Of a DNA stretch of 64,000 nt, positions 53,801 through 62,239 are shown piece by piece. The stretch's first letter is position 1, and every line of letters starts with the position of its first letter. The translations under genes were made by a program, and so were the position numbers. This DNA comes from Enterococcus moraviensis ATCC BAA-383. GTDB lineage: Bacteria; Bacillota; Bacilli; Lactobacillales; Enterococcaceae. The notes below the pieces were generated by a model. That model was given only the letters and a program-made list of their open reading frames with translations. It did not search any database and was not told where the DNA came from. The stretch spans positions 248,001 through 312,000 of the forward strand of contig NZ_ASWB01000003.1 in the NCBI RefSeq assembly GCF_000407445.1, in the 5' to 3' direction.

Positions 53801-53850
53801 GTAGGTAGTCTAACCATTACTTCCTCGTTTACTTCATAAAGTTTCTTCAT
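50815..53850 (-). CDS. lanB: Lantibiotic dehydratase (full-length class I LanB)
   Basis: Dehydrates core Ser/Thr residues using glutamyl-tRNA(Glu). About 1011 residues with both domains: the large glutamylation domain (RRNTRTTPFGLYSAVGIAKT near residue 75) and the C-terminal elimination domain with FFMRYIDTHPHIRLRFN near residue 795. ATG at 53850 was chosen because AAGGAGG lies 9 nt upstream; the frame opens 16 codons earlier. First enzyme of the lanBTC transcript started from the promoter at 54.1 kb. Confidence 0.93.
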   Translation of the reverse strand: MKKLYEVNEEVMVRLPTVSEKEKNTDVKDLFNDPVFREQVLISSKSIYDQAKEYLVNGKTLSNKKKRNLEQSLLKYALRRNTRTTPFGLYSAVGIAKTSTNKENFTFDEKNFEHVARADLSWIFNVIKKEELNGYQHLEFKINPAVYTKGNRVYMLYNTETASSTESIQLSMPFKLLMDQGQNLVAFENLLDTLRQAYPKQNEDKLSSFLYKLIKNEFLISNLRPPMTVRNQLEYLITELNKNAYFSERAIQLQKVDDQIKQYNKMKLGTGEQTYLTLYKEMNTLYRSTSPLQVDSFLNNDTISIPQNLVEEINEAVSFLTLLASENNPAFAHIQLYQDEFLDKYGFSQEVPLTDLFDTGNGLGAPFSYDKPENDFISRAPVIPDYNLRLRNYFLSKINVAEKKGAAIDLSEKDVKKLLGDSQFEDTKLLKSLEAFFLLKKSGEKYLAYLSPGGGSQGAGKTFGRFGHLSNHFGETIKTIQDKETTKRNKYVKTCEISYVPSNIRNGNVSINPHFKEYELSLFTNNSLEVSREITIKDILIGIDNYGFYARNRKNGDLLEFQATNMLNPGISHNMLRFLHEISIYRKRSWSEFPWHRIYSDFDHIPELRYKSIVLSPERWFISTESLMPEMINDFELFKKKFSEYKEAFALPNRFYLTDYDNRIPIHFNNDSELEILFAEYKKNSKAQMRIQLQACEEGENVFVDQNDESYTAEIVVPMFSVEKETDETILPKSIVTSDFETSTKLPYDDWLYFKLYTTRKKELDLITLCIKEFCSKLEEETGIHYFFMRYIDTHPHIRLRFNASEEKLQKYTTRIFDWLKTLLSQEMIARYTIDSYEREVERYGGKELISLAEKVFMADSKVVENILYSNRLGTLDIPFELSGVLTVVNFIDQLSLEDSEIKALVHTYEKRQDSSLYFRENKKKILDEFRRTDSQMKKWATLRKESVEDYLEVYKRMDFSLEEKINICSSFIHLHCNRLFGVDQNQEAFVMAVVGQVFNYLIHTRTREAA

Positions 53851-53872
53851 ACTTTCATTCCTCCTTATTTTA

Positions 53873-54061
53873 CTAATTGTTCTTTTCTTGATGTCCAATC
53901 GGAATATAAACTCTATTGGATAATCTTATTTTCATATAGTGTAAAACAACAGAAAAAGTACTTTTACCTTTTTCTACTGAATTTAGCGTTAGGAACTCTT
54001 TTTTAATATTAACTATTCTGCAATCTATCCGTCCCGTAGATAAACACGCGTTTTCTTTCAT
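53873..54061 (-). CDS. Possible small ORF between the promoter and lanB
   Basis: A 62-codon open frame (MKENACLSTGRIDCRIVNIK...GHQEKNN) ending 22 bp before the lanB start. It has no ribosome binding site of its own and overlaps the TTG-start frame at 54009-54089 in another phase. A single frameshift would join the two into a protein of about 70 residues. Uncertain whether this is one broken gene. Confidence 0.3.
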   Translation of the reverse strand: MKENACLSTGRIDCRIVNIKKEFLTLNSVEKGKSTFSVVLHYMKIRLSNRVYIPIGHQEKNN

Positions 54062-54089
54062 GATCAATAGTCTGTTCTTGATTTTTCAA
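54009..54089 (-). CDS. Possible 26-residue peptide at the head of the lanB transcript
   Basis: TTG at 54089 follows AAGGAGG with an ideal 7-nt spacing and is the first start on the transcript from the promoter at 54115. The frame encodes a hydrophilic peptide (KNQEQTIDHERKRVFIYGTD...) ending at TAA 54009-54011. It may be a genuine small gene, a leader, or the first part of a frameshifted gene with the next ORF. Confidence 0.4.
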   Translation of the reverse strand: MKNQEQTIDHERKRVFIYGTDRLQNS

Positions 54090-54114
54090 CTCATTACCTC
54101 CTTGCTACATATTA

Positions 54115-54224
54115 AGTATACGGTCATTTTTATAAACAATACTGCTTCACTCTGGAGATGTCCCTCTTTGATCAAAACTGTATTTTTAACGATTACTCTT
54201 TTGCAGTGATGATGTCAAAACCGT
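54115..54224 (-). promoter_or_regulatory. lanB promoter (inner copy) with agr-type operator
   Basis: ACAGTTTTGA at 54172-54181, TATACT at 54115-54120 (61 bp apart), and a further similar site ACGGTTTTG at 54216-54224, 43 bp upstream, about twice the 21-bp spacing. The second half-site of the 21-bp pair is degenerate here (CATCTCCAG). Confidence 0.75.
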
Positions 54225-54314
54225 GACGGTTATACTATTAAAGAGATCCATGCTGATTTTTATATCAGAATGATTTTTCTTCCTTGTGAGCGTTACTATC
54301 CTTGCTACATTTAC

Positions 54315-54424
54315 AGTATATCTCCTCATAGCAACAATGCTTTGTTTACTCTGAAGACAGATAATTATTATCAGAACTGCTTTTTTTGTAACTAGGCTTA
54401 TACAGTTGTGATATCAAAATCGTT
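54315..54424 (-). promoter_or_regulatory. Outer copy of the lanB-side promoter
   Basis: GCAGTTCTGA at 54371-54380, TATACT at 54315-54320 (60 bp apart), and an upstream site ACGATTTTG at 54416-54424, 43 bp farther. The sequence following it lacks a start codon with a binding site, so it may give a longer lanB mRNA or be a relic of duplication. Confidence 0.7.
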
Positions 54425-54545
54425 AAGTGGGCATTTCATTAAACTATTATCTATAGAATGAATTCCCTTCACTTTACATACTCGCCTGCTAGTAGCTCTT
54501 CATTTACGACGTTGTTTTAACCGCAGAAGGCTGGTCCAAAATCTA

Positions 54546-54591
54546 CAAAAAAAGGATGTGGTATGACTCGCAGAGTCACACCACATCCTTA
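54546..54591 (-). terminator. Strong terminator, second after the agrBD-tRNA operon
   Basis: AAGGATGTGGT/ACCACATCCTT with an inner TGACTC/GAGTCA pairing, and seven T residues after it on the minus strand. It insulates the lanB-side promoters from agr transcription. Confidence 0.88.
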
Positions 54592-54805
54592 AGGAATCTA
54601 GATAAATGCTGGGAGAAAAAGGTCCTCCATGCTTCGAGGATCGGAGTGAAACGAGAACCGTAGATGCAGAAGCAACGAATTGATGTTACAAAGTACCTAC
54701 TTCACGTTATTTCGATCTCATCAATCTCTATGTATCAAAGGTACCAAGAATTGAAGGACTGTACTAAACACTTCTGTCTCCCTCTTAATTTCCTGTATTT
54801 AGATA

Positions 54806-54834
54806 GCAAAAAAGCATGGGAAATACCATGCTTT
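54806..54834 (-). terminator. Terminator directly after the distal tRNA-Cys
   Basis: AAAGCATGG/CCATGCTTT stem followed by TTTTTTG on the minus strand, beginning 5 bp after the tRNA 3' end. Confidence 0.8.
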
Positions 54835-54838
54835 ATCA

Positions 54839-54909
54839 AGGTGATAACCGGATTTGAACCGGTGATCAAGGTTTTGCAGACCTGCGCCTTTCCTCTTGGC
54901 TATATCACC
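54839..54909 (-). tRNA. tRNA-Cys(GCA), distal copy
   Basis: 71-nt cloverleaf: acceptor GGTGATA/TATCACC, D stem GCC/GGC, anticodon loop CTGCAAA (anticodon GCA), T arm ACCGG TTCAAAT CCGGT, discriminator T as usual for tRNA-Cys; CCA is not encoded. Its 5' end lies only 3 nt after the stop of agrD1, so it must be released from that mRNA by RNase P. It differs from the proximal copy at one base (position 25, G for A). Confidence 0.93.
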
Positions 54910-54912
54910 ATT

Positions 54913-55023
54913 TTATTCTTTTAAGTCCATCAATTCTTTTGGGATTTTTGGTTCATAACACAACCCAATACAAAAGTTCTCCATATTCAACATTCCTAAC
55001 TTTACCAATACTTGTCCAATCAT
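54913..55023 (-). CDS. agrD: AgrD-like pheromone precursor, copy 1 (distal)
   Basis: A 36-residue peptide, MIGQVLVKLGMLNMENFCIG followed by LCYEPKIPKELMDLKE. The order amphipathic leader, Cys-containing core and C-terminal acidic tail with PKEL is that of AgrD. By alignment with staphylococcal AgrD (nine residues from cleavage to PKEL), AgrB should cut after Cys22, leaving a five-residue thiolactone ring CIGLC with tail NFxx. Strong AGGAGG site. It sits between the two tRNA-Cys genes. Confidence 0.82.
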   Translation of the reverse strand: MIGQVLVKLGMLNMENFCIGLCYEPKIPKELMDLKE

Positions 55024-55094
55024 TTTTACTCCTCCTATTAATTGTCATTTATATTTTGAAAGTAGCAGCAATTTGTTTTCTACTATCAACTTAA

Positions 55095-55165
55095 AGGTGA
55101 TAACCGGATTTGAACCGGTGATCAAGGTTTTGCAGACCTGTGCCTTTCCTCTTGGCTATATCACC
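55095..55165 (-). tRNA. tRNA-Cys(GCA), proximal copy
   Basis: 71-nt tRNA almost identical to the distal one, anticodon GCA, discriminator T. It begins 3 nt after the stop of agrD2 and is followed by agrD1 after about 70 bp. No promoter can fit in the 3-nt gap, so transcription from the agrB promoter is implied. Confidence 0.93.
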
Positions 55166-55168
55166 ATT

Positions 55169-55279
55169 TTATTCTTCTACGTCCATTAATTCTTTTGGGA
55201 TCTTTGGCTCATAGCACAACCCAATACAAAAATATTCTATGTTCAAGGTACCTAATCTTTCTAACAATTGTCCGATCAT
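55169..55279 (-). CDS. agrD: AgrD-like pheromone precursor, copy 2 (proximal)
   Basis: A 36-residue peptide, MIGQLLERLGTLNIEYFCIG followed by LCYEPKIPKELMDVEE. Same ring segment CIGLC and same processing tail as copy 1, but the exocyclic tail reads NIEYF instead of NMENF. Begins 20 bp after agrB with AAAGGAGG. Confidence 0.85.
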   Translation of the reverse strand: MIGQLLERLGTLNIEYFCIGLCYEPKIPKELMDVEE

Positions 55280-55298
55280 TTTTTAGTCCTCCTTTAAT

Positions 55299-55883
55299 TT
55301 AAAGTGCTTCATGTAACTTAGGTAGCAACAAGACAGATGCTGTAAACGCGCCTAAAATAATTAAATTCATTGAAAGTAATGTTAACGGTATTATGAAGTT
55401 TAAGGTTACTACACTTTGTGCTATCAATGCTTTTTTTCTTAACTTCTTTCTTTTGGTTTGATTATAAATTGGATTCTTCTTTGAATCTGATGGAGCATAT
55501 AGATATGTGATGATAAAACCTAACAAAAAGAGAACAAACAACCATTTTTCTGAAAACAAAAAACCTATTGAATTCAGCCAAGGGACGCCAACTAGTAGCA
55601 CCAAAGAGAGAATAGCACATTTAAAATCAGAACTAGCATGTGCTCCTTGAGCGTTACCGCGTATAAATAAAAAGAAAAAATGGAAAACAAATACTGGGAA
55701 AATAATGTTTAAAATCCACGCTACTATATAAATTATTACTAGTTTATAAAAATTAACTAAAAAGAACTCCAGTCCTAGTTTACATTTTAAATAGTAGATA
55801 GTATCTGTTTTATCAATCTTTAGCCTCCTCAATAAAACAACTGACAATTCCTCCACGAGATTTTTTCTTTCAATTCGTTCCAT
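55299..55883 (-). CDS. agrB: AgrB-like pheromone-processing membrane endopeptidase
   Basis: A 194-residue membrane protein with about five to six helices. The catalytic pair is visible in RGNAQGAHASSDFKCAI (His near residue 83, Cys seven positions on), equivalent to His77/Cys84 of staphylococcal AgrB. It cleaves AgrD and closes the thiolactone. ATG 55883 is preceded by GAGG 8 nt upstream, better than GTG 55892. Divergent from agrC. Confidence 0.9.
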   Translation of the reverse strand: MERIERKNLVEELSVVLLRRLKIDKTDTIYYLKCKLGLEFFLVNFYKLVIIYIVAWILNIIFPVFVFHFFFLFIRGNAQGAHASSDFKCAILSLVLLVGVPWLNSIGFLFSEKWLFVLFLLGFIITYLYAPSDSKKNPIYNQTKRKKLRKKALIAQSVVTLNFIIPLTLLSMNLIILGAFTASVLLLPKLHEAL

Positions 55884-55903
55884 TTCATTCACCTCACACC
55901 ATT

Positions 55904-55969
55904 AGTATAGTCGCTATAAGCAACTTTATAATCTTTTATCCTAACAGAGTATTTTTTTATCAAAACCGC
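55904..55969 (-). promoter_or_regulatory. agrB promoter with AgrA/LytTR-type direct repeat
   Basis: Minus strand: GCGGTTTTGAT (55959-55969) and TCTGTTAGG (55940-55948), GTT to GTT 21 bp, then TATACT (55904-55909) starting 60 bp from the first site. Same layout as at lanA, which predicts autoinduction of the agrBD-tRNA operon and coordinated lantibiotic expression. Confidence 0.78.
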
Positions 55970-56091
55970 AACAGCTTCTATCTCAAAAAAATAAGTTAGC
56001 TAAATCACGCAATTCGGTTATAATTCGTTATAAAGTGATGTCCAAAATCAAAAGAAATGCTATAATAGCATTATTAGGAGGCGCTTTGGTT

Positions 56092-57384
56092 ATGATCTAT
56101 TCGTTGACTTTGCTTTTACAAGCTATCATCTTTTTTATTACGCTAAAGATTTTCACAAAAACTAAAGGTTTAACTCTGATAGAAAGTCTATTTTTTCTAT
56201 TATTAGTGTTAAACAATGTATTTGTTATGCAGTATCTAGGAAATATTGCTTTATTAACGAATATACTCCTACTATTTTGTATCGTATATACTAGAAATAA
56301 AGAATGGATGTATGCGTTATCAACTGTTTCCATTGTAATGATTGTCAATATTCTTGCTGATCATATCGCAACATTTATATTATCGTTGATGTTCCAAATC
56401 CATATCTTAGAATCAATGACTAGCGATATCATGTTTTACTTATTACTTTCCTTTATTTTTGCTTTAGGAATAATTGTCCTCACAAGAAAATTTTTTGAAA
56501 GTAATGCGCAATTCTTAACCTCAAAAAAAGGACGGAAACCATTCACGCTCGCCACAGTGTCGATTTTGTTTGTATTTTATTTGAATGTCGTTTTCGAGTT
56601 AGTCTCTGGTAATCAAAAAAACATCGTTGAGCTTAATTTATTATTTTTTGCAATCATCTTACTTGTTTCAGGTATCACCATTGCTTCATACATACAGTCA
56701 ATCAGACGAAATTATGAAACAGAACAACAAAAATTAGAGTTTGAAATGATGAGAACTTATACGAATAATCTAGAGCAACAGTATTCTGAAATTAGAAAGT
56801 TCAGACATGATTATCAGAATATTCTCACTTCATTAGAAGGATATATTTTAAAAAAAGATTATACGAACTTAGAGAATTATTTTTTTGAAAATATCAAACC
56901 TACAGGCAAACAAATTCAACAGAATAATTTTGTTTTAAAGGATTTGTCTAAAATGAAGTTAGAAGATATTAAAAGCCTGATTGCTGCTAAGGCCTCCGTA
57001 GCACAAGAAAAAAATATCAAGGTTGTTATTGAAGTGACTGAACCTATAGATTTTATTAATATTTCTAGCGTTACGTTAATTAGAGCCCTTGGAATAATTC
57101 TTGATAATGCTATTGAAGCTACTGAGACAATAGAAAATAAACGACTCTCTATTGCTTTTATAAAAAATAAAAATTCGATACATATCGTTGTTGAAAATAC
57201 ATGTTTAGATGATCTACCTAAGCTTCACGTCTTAAAAAAAGAAGGCTATTCTACAAAAGGACCAGATAGAGGACTTGGTTTAAGTAATCTACAAGAGTTA
57301 ATAAACTCCTCTTCAAACAGTACATTAATAACAAAAATAGAAAACACCAGCTTTAGCCAAACCATCACAATTCTAAACGATTAA
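56092..57384 (+). CDS. agrC: AgrC-like sensor histidine kinase
   Basis: A 430-residue kinase. The N-terminal ~190 residues hold about six membrane helices that sense the pheromone. A coiled linker follows, then the phospho-His in EIRKFRHDYQNILTSLEGY and a GHKL ATPase (N-box LGIILDNAIEATE, G-box GYSTKGPDRGLGLSNLQEL). ATG 56092 has AGGAGG 10 nt upstream; an earlier GTG at 56035 lacks one. TGCTATAAT at 56058-56066 may be an extended -10. Direct repeats ATTCGGTTATA/ATTCGTTATA lie just upstream. Confidence 0.9.
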   Translation: MIYSLTLLLQAIIFFITLKIFTKTKGLTLIESLFFLLLVLNNVFVMQYLGNIALLTNILLLFCIVYTRNKEWMYALSTVSIVMIVNILADHIATFILSLMFQIHILESMTSDIMFYLLLSFIFALGIIVLTRKFFESNAQFLTSKKGRKPFTLATVSILFVFYLNVVFELVSGNQKNIVELNLLFFAIILLVSGITIASYIQSIRRNYETEQQKLEFEMMRTYTNNLEQQYSEIRKFRHDYQNILTSLEGYILKKDYTNLENYFFENIKPTGKQIQQNNFVLKDLSKMKLEDIKSLIAAKASVAQEKNIKVVIEVTEPIDFINISSVTLIRALGIILDNAIEATETIENKRLSIAFIKNKNSIHIVVENTCLDDLPKLHVLKKEGYSTKGPDRGLGLSNLQELINSSSNSTLITKIENTSFSQTITILND

Positions 57385-57395
57385 GGAGAATTAGT

Positions 57396-58118
57396 ATGCT
57401 ATCAGTATTTATTTGTGAAGATGAAAGAGAACAACGTCAAAATATCGAGGATTATGTAAAGAAAACCATTATGATCGAAGAATATGATATGGAACTAGTT
57501 CTTTCAACAGCTAACCCTACGGAAGTACTAGATTATGTCAAAGCAAATCCTAAAGAAACTGGCTTATATTTTTTAGATGTTGATTTAGGTCAAGAGATGT
57601 CAGGTATTGCATTGGCTTCTGAATTACGAGAAATTGATGATTTTGGAAAAATTGTTTTTGTTACAACTCACGCTGAATTATCCTATCTAACTTTTACTTA
57701 TAAAGTAGAGGCCATGGATTACATTATTAAAGATAATCCCGAAAATATTCGAAGCAGAGTGCAAGAATGTGTACACACCGCATTTAAAAGATACAAAAAT
57801 GATAACCAAGAGAAAAAAAATATCCTAAAAATCAAAGTAGGTGATAAACTCCATGTGTTGGATTACGACGATATAATGTTTTTTGAAACTTCACCAGTTC
57901 CACATAAACTAGTCGTTCATTTAGATGATTCTCAACTAGAATACTACGGGTCCATCAAAGATATTCCGCAAATAGCTGAAAACTTTTATCGTTGTCATAA
58001 ATCATTTGTAGTAAATAAAAAAAATATCAAACATATAGACAAAACAAACAGAGAAATTGAATTAAGCAACGGTGAAACCTGTTTTATTTCAACCAGATTT
58101 ATGAAGGGCTTACTCTAA
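57396..58118 (+). CDS. agrA: AgrA-like LytTR response regulator
   Basis: A 240-residue regulator: receiver domain with ICEDERE at 5-11 and phospho-Asp in LYFLDVDLG, then a C-terminal LytTR DNA-binding domain (residues ~145-240; YRCHKSFVVNKKNIKHID). LytTR proteins bind direct repeats with about 21-bp spacing near -35, which are found at the lanA and agrB promoters. Follows agrC by 11 bp. Confidence 0.92.
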   Translation: MLSVFICEDEREQRQNIEDYVKKTIMIEEYDMELVLSTANPTEVLDYVKANPKETGLYFLDVDLGQEMSGIALASELREIDDFGKIVFVTTHAELSYLTFTYKVEAMDYIIKDNPENIRSRVQECVHTAFKRYKNDNQEKKNILKIKVGDKLHVLDYDDIMFFETSPVPHKLVVHLDDSQLEYYGSIKDIPQIAENFYRCHKSFVVNKKNIKHIDKTNREIELSNGETCFISTRFMKGLL

Positions 58119-58282
58119 GTTGTTCATTTACTATTCAAATAATACTAAATGAATAACTTGTAAAACATACTTTGAAAAAGGTTCTCTCAATTACCGTTTC
58201 AATGGTTTATAGTCCGTATCGTTTGAACAAAACGAATATCATTTTAGGCAGTTCTTTGAGTATGTCTCTGTCAAGTGAATCA

Positions 58283-58328
58283 AAAAAAGATTTTTAAAGT
58301 TAGCTATCAACTTTAAAAATCTTTTTTT
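58283..58328. terminator. Bidirectional terminator between agrA and the DUF1846 gene
   Basis: AAAAGATTTTTAAAGTT/AACTTTAAAAATCTTTT forms a 17-bp perfect stem with A and T runs, between convergent genes. Confidence 0.9.
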
Positions 58329-58346
58329 ACTTGTCATTCAACCAGC

Positions 58347-59855
58347 CTAAATATAATACAAATTCTCAGACGGATAAACCGCATCACTCGTAATATCCAA
58401 ACCTAACTCTCTTAACGTTTGCTCATCATTCTTACTCAACATCACTGTAGAATGTGCTTGGACACCATTCAATTCAGATAATTTATCATACGCTAACTGT
58501 GCTGTTGGGTTTGTCACAGCACTGATTGCTAAGGCAATCAAAATTTCATTGGCTTTTAAAGCCGTAATTTTGCTGTGTAACTCTTTGCGTTTCATCGTTT
58601 GGATGGTTTCAAGAATCACAGGAGACAATAATAAGATTTCATCTGAAATATTGGCTAACGTTTTAATAGAATTCAAAATAGCAGATGAACATGAATCCAT
58701 TAAGCTACTCGTTCTCCCTGTAACAATTCGGCCGTCTGCTAACTCAAATGCAATAACAGCAGGTGTATCATTGCTTTGGGTTTGTTCTCTTAATTGCTCT
58801 GAATACTCTCTAGCAGGAAGTACCGCTTTGCGGTCTTCTTTTTTCAGCTCGACTTCTTCCATGATCAGCTTAATGCGATTGACTGTTTCTTCATCGATCA
58901 AGCCTTTTTTAAAGTCACATTCTGTAGCAAAACAGCGACGGATAATTTCTTGTTTAGAGGCTTCTTTTACCACGTCATCATCGATGATCCCAAAACCAAC
59001 ACGGTTCACACCCATATCTGTTGGGGATTGATAAACGGATTCTTCTCCGGTAATTTTTTCAATGATTCGTTTGATTACTGGGAATGTCTCGACATCACGA
59101 TTATAATTAACAGCCACTTTTTGGTATCTATCAAAATGGAATGAATCGATCATATTCACATCTTTCAAATCAACAGTTGCTGCTTCATAGGCAATATTTA
59201 AAGGATGTTTCAACGGAACATTCCAAACTGGGAAGGTTTCAAATTTTGAATAACCAGCAGTCTTACCGTTACGGCTTTCATGATAGAGTTGATTCAGACA
59301 AGTTGCTAATTTCCCACTGCCAGGACCAGGTGCTGTCACGACTACGATTGGTTTTGTTGTTGGAATGTAGTCATTTTTCCCAAAGCCTTCTTCGCTGACG
59401 ATTTTCTCAAGATTGGATGGATAATCTTCGATCGCCGCATGTTTATAGACTTTGATATCTCGTCTTTCCAATTTATTGATAAACATTTTTGTAGAAGGTT
59501 GTCCACTATAGCGGGTAATCACCACACTGTTGACGGCTAAGCCATACTCTCTTAACTCATCGATTTGGCGCAAAATATCCATATCATAGGTGATCCCATA
59601 ATCACCACGAATTTTATTACGCTCGATATCCCCTGCATAAACACAAATCAAAATCTCAGCTTGATCTTTTAATTTTTGTAAAAGTTTAATTTTAGCGTCC
59701 GCATCAAATCCTGGCAGAACGCGTTTCGCATGCATATCGCCAATCAATTTCCCACCAAATTCCAAGTAAAGCTTGTCGTAATGATCAACTCTTTCAAGGA
59801 TATATTTTGATTGCTCTTCGATGTACTTTTGTGGATCAAAACCTTGTTTTTTCAC
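58347..59855 (-). CDS. DUF1846 family protein
   Basis: A 502-residue cytoplasmic protein matching the well conserved DUF1846 family of Firmicutes ([20 protein letters not shown] near the start; [20 protein letters not shown] with a P-loop-like Gly-rich turn near residue 175). The function of the family is not established. It is at the core-genome border right of the lantibiotic locus. Confidence 0.85.
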   Translation of the reverse strand: MKKQGFDPQKYIEEQSKYILERVDHYDKLYLEFGGKLIGDMHAKRVLPGFDADAKIKLLQKLKDQAEILICVYAGDIERNKIRGDYGITYDMDILRQIDELREYGLAVNSVVITRYSGQPSTKMFINKLERRDIKVYKHAAIEDYPSNLEKIVSEEGFGKNDYIPTTKPIVVVTAPGPGSGKLATCLNQLYHESRNGKTAGYSKFETFPVWNVPLKHPLNIAYEAATVDLKDVNMIDSFHFDRYQKVAVNYNRDVETFPVIKRIIEKITGEESVYQSPTDMGVNRVGFGIIDDDVVKEASKQEIIRRCFATECDFKKGLIDEETVNRIKLIMEEVELKKEDRKAVLPAREYSEQLREQTQSNDTPAVIAFELADGRIVTGRTSSLMDSCSSAILNSIKTLANISDEILLLSPVILETIQTMKRKELHSKITALKANEILIALAISAVTNPTAQLAYDKLSELNGVQAHSTVMLSKNDEQTLRELGLDITSDAVYPSENLYYI

Positions 59856-59981
59856 GTAAGAACCCTCCGATATTTATATACTGCCATCTATTATAAACTT
59901 ATTTTCGGATGATTACGATAAAGAATTTCATTATTTCTTATCTAACTATAGTTTACGTATCAATGCTGACCTATTTTGAGT

Positions 59982-61151
<1,170 letters not shown>

Positions 61152-62069
61152 TTAGCCATAAATGTTTTTTGATAGATATCGTTCTCCGGAATCTGGAAAA
61201 ATAGTGACAATTGTATTGTTTTCGGGTAATGTCTTGCTTTCTTTAATCGATGCTGCAAAAGCTGCTCCACTTGAGCTACCGACAAGTAGCCCAAATTTTT
61301 CTGCTAAAAGCCTTGTAAAATAGAACCCTTCTTCGTCACGGATGGTATAAATTTTATCAATCGTTACATTCTCAAAGAACGTGGGGATAAACTCTACTCC
61401 GATCCCTTCAATTTCGTGTCCGTGAGCTGTTCCTCCATTTAAAATCGAGCCTTCTGGTTCTACTCCAATCGCACGAATTTGTGGGTTTTGATCTCTTAGA
61501 TAGGCTGCAACTCCTGCAAACGTTCCCCCACTGCCGACTCCAGCAACGAAGCTTGTTAGTTGTCCTGAAAGCTCATTAAAAATTTCAGGTCCAAGTGTGT
61601 TGTAATAGGCTTTGGGATTTTCTTCATTTTCAAATTGTAACGGTAAATAACTGTTTGGGGTCTCTTTTGCTAATTGTGTTGCTTTGTCGATTGCCCCTCT
61701 GATTCCTTTGGCTGTTGGTGTAAGCACGATTTCTGCTCCTAATGCTTTCATCACTTGTTGTTTTTCTAAACTAAATTTCTCTGGTACAACAAATACAGTC
61801 TTGATGCCTTCCTTCAAACCTGCCAAAGCAATACCAATGCCTGTATTTCCAGCTGTTGGTTCAATGATTGTTGTTGCTGAAGTTATTTTCCCTTCTTGCA
61901 ACGCATGTGCTAGCAAATGTTGCCCTAACCGATCTTTGACACTGCCCCCTGGGTTTAGGTACTCTAATTTGGCATAGATCGTACTTCCTTTTTGACCACC
62001 AAATCGAGCAGCATCAAATTTGAACATCGGTGTGTGTCCAATCAATTCCTGTACTTCCTCAACTATCAT
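61152..62069 (-). CDS. mccA: Cysteine synthase family enzyme, MccA/YrhA-like
   Basis: A 305-residue beta-family PLP enzyme. PLP Lys is in [15 protein letters not shown] near residue 43. The phosphate loop reads [13 protein letters not shown] instead of the TSGNTG of CysK, which is the MccA/YrhA pattern (cystathionine beta-synthase-like). [13 protein letters not shown] and [15 protein letters not shown] are also typical. AGGAGG before ATG 62069. Expression is predicted to depend on the upstream cysteine leader. Confidence 0.88.
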   Translation of the reverse strand: MIVEEVQELIGHTPMFKFDAARFGGQKGSTIYAKLEYLNPGGSVKDRLGQHLLAHALQEGKITSATTIIEPTAGNTGIGIALAGLKEGIKTVFVVPEKFSLEKQQVMKALGAEIVLTPTAKGIRGAIDKATQLAKETPNSYLPLQFENEENPKAYYNTLGPEIFNELSGQLTSFVAGVGSGGTFAGVAAYLRDQNPQIRAIGVEPEGSILNGGTAHGHEIEGIGVEFIPTFFENVTIDKIYTIRDEEGFYFTRLLAEKFGLLVGSSSGAAFAASIKESKTLPENNTIVTIFPDSGERYLSKNIYG

Positions 62070-62127
62070 GACATCCTCCTATCGCTATTAACGATTCTGA
62101 CTGCGCCGTTGCAACAAAAAAAGGGAA

Positions 62128-62164
62128 CAAAAAAAGAGCTACTGACTATTAAATCAGTACCTCT
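62128..62164 (-). terminator. Attenuator terminator upstream of mccA
   Basis: AGAGGTACTGA and TCAGTAGCTCT pair with one mismatch, followed by seven T residues on the minus strand. It lies between the Cys leader peptide and mccA, so transcription must read through it to express the operon. Confidence 0.8.
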
Positions 62165-62239
62165 TGAACGTCAACTATAAACAGTTCACCTTTTCTTTAC
62201 TAAAGTGACCTGAAGCGTTTAACTTTTCTAGATGGACTA

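Larger units (their letters stand above)
54090..54545 (-). repeat. Tandemly duplicated promoter region upstream of lanB
   Basis: Two related ~200-bp segments lie in tandem: one around the -10 at 54315-54320 and one around 54115-54120. Shared blocks include ACGxTTTTGAxATCA, CAGTTxTGATxA, CCAGAGT/TCAGAGT, TATACT and ATGTAGCAAGGA at constant spacing. No gene lies between the two; only the inner copy is directly before an ORF. Confidence 0.75.

Noticed and set aside
54664-54924. Plus-strand ORF of 86 residues
   Set aside because: It runs antisense through the tRNA-Cys gene and the terminator, with no binding site.
54839-55165. The two tRNA-Cys genes as attachment sites of an integrated element
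   Set aside because: Both are complete tRNAs only 256 bp apart, each following an agrD. The duplicated unit is agrD plus tRNA, and no integrase is nearby.
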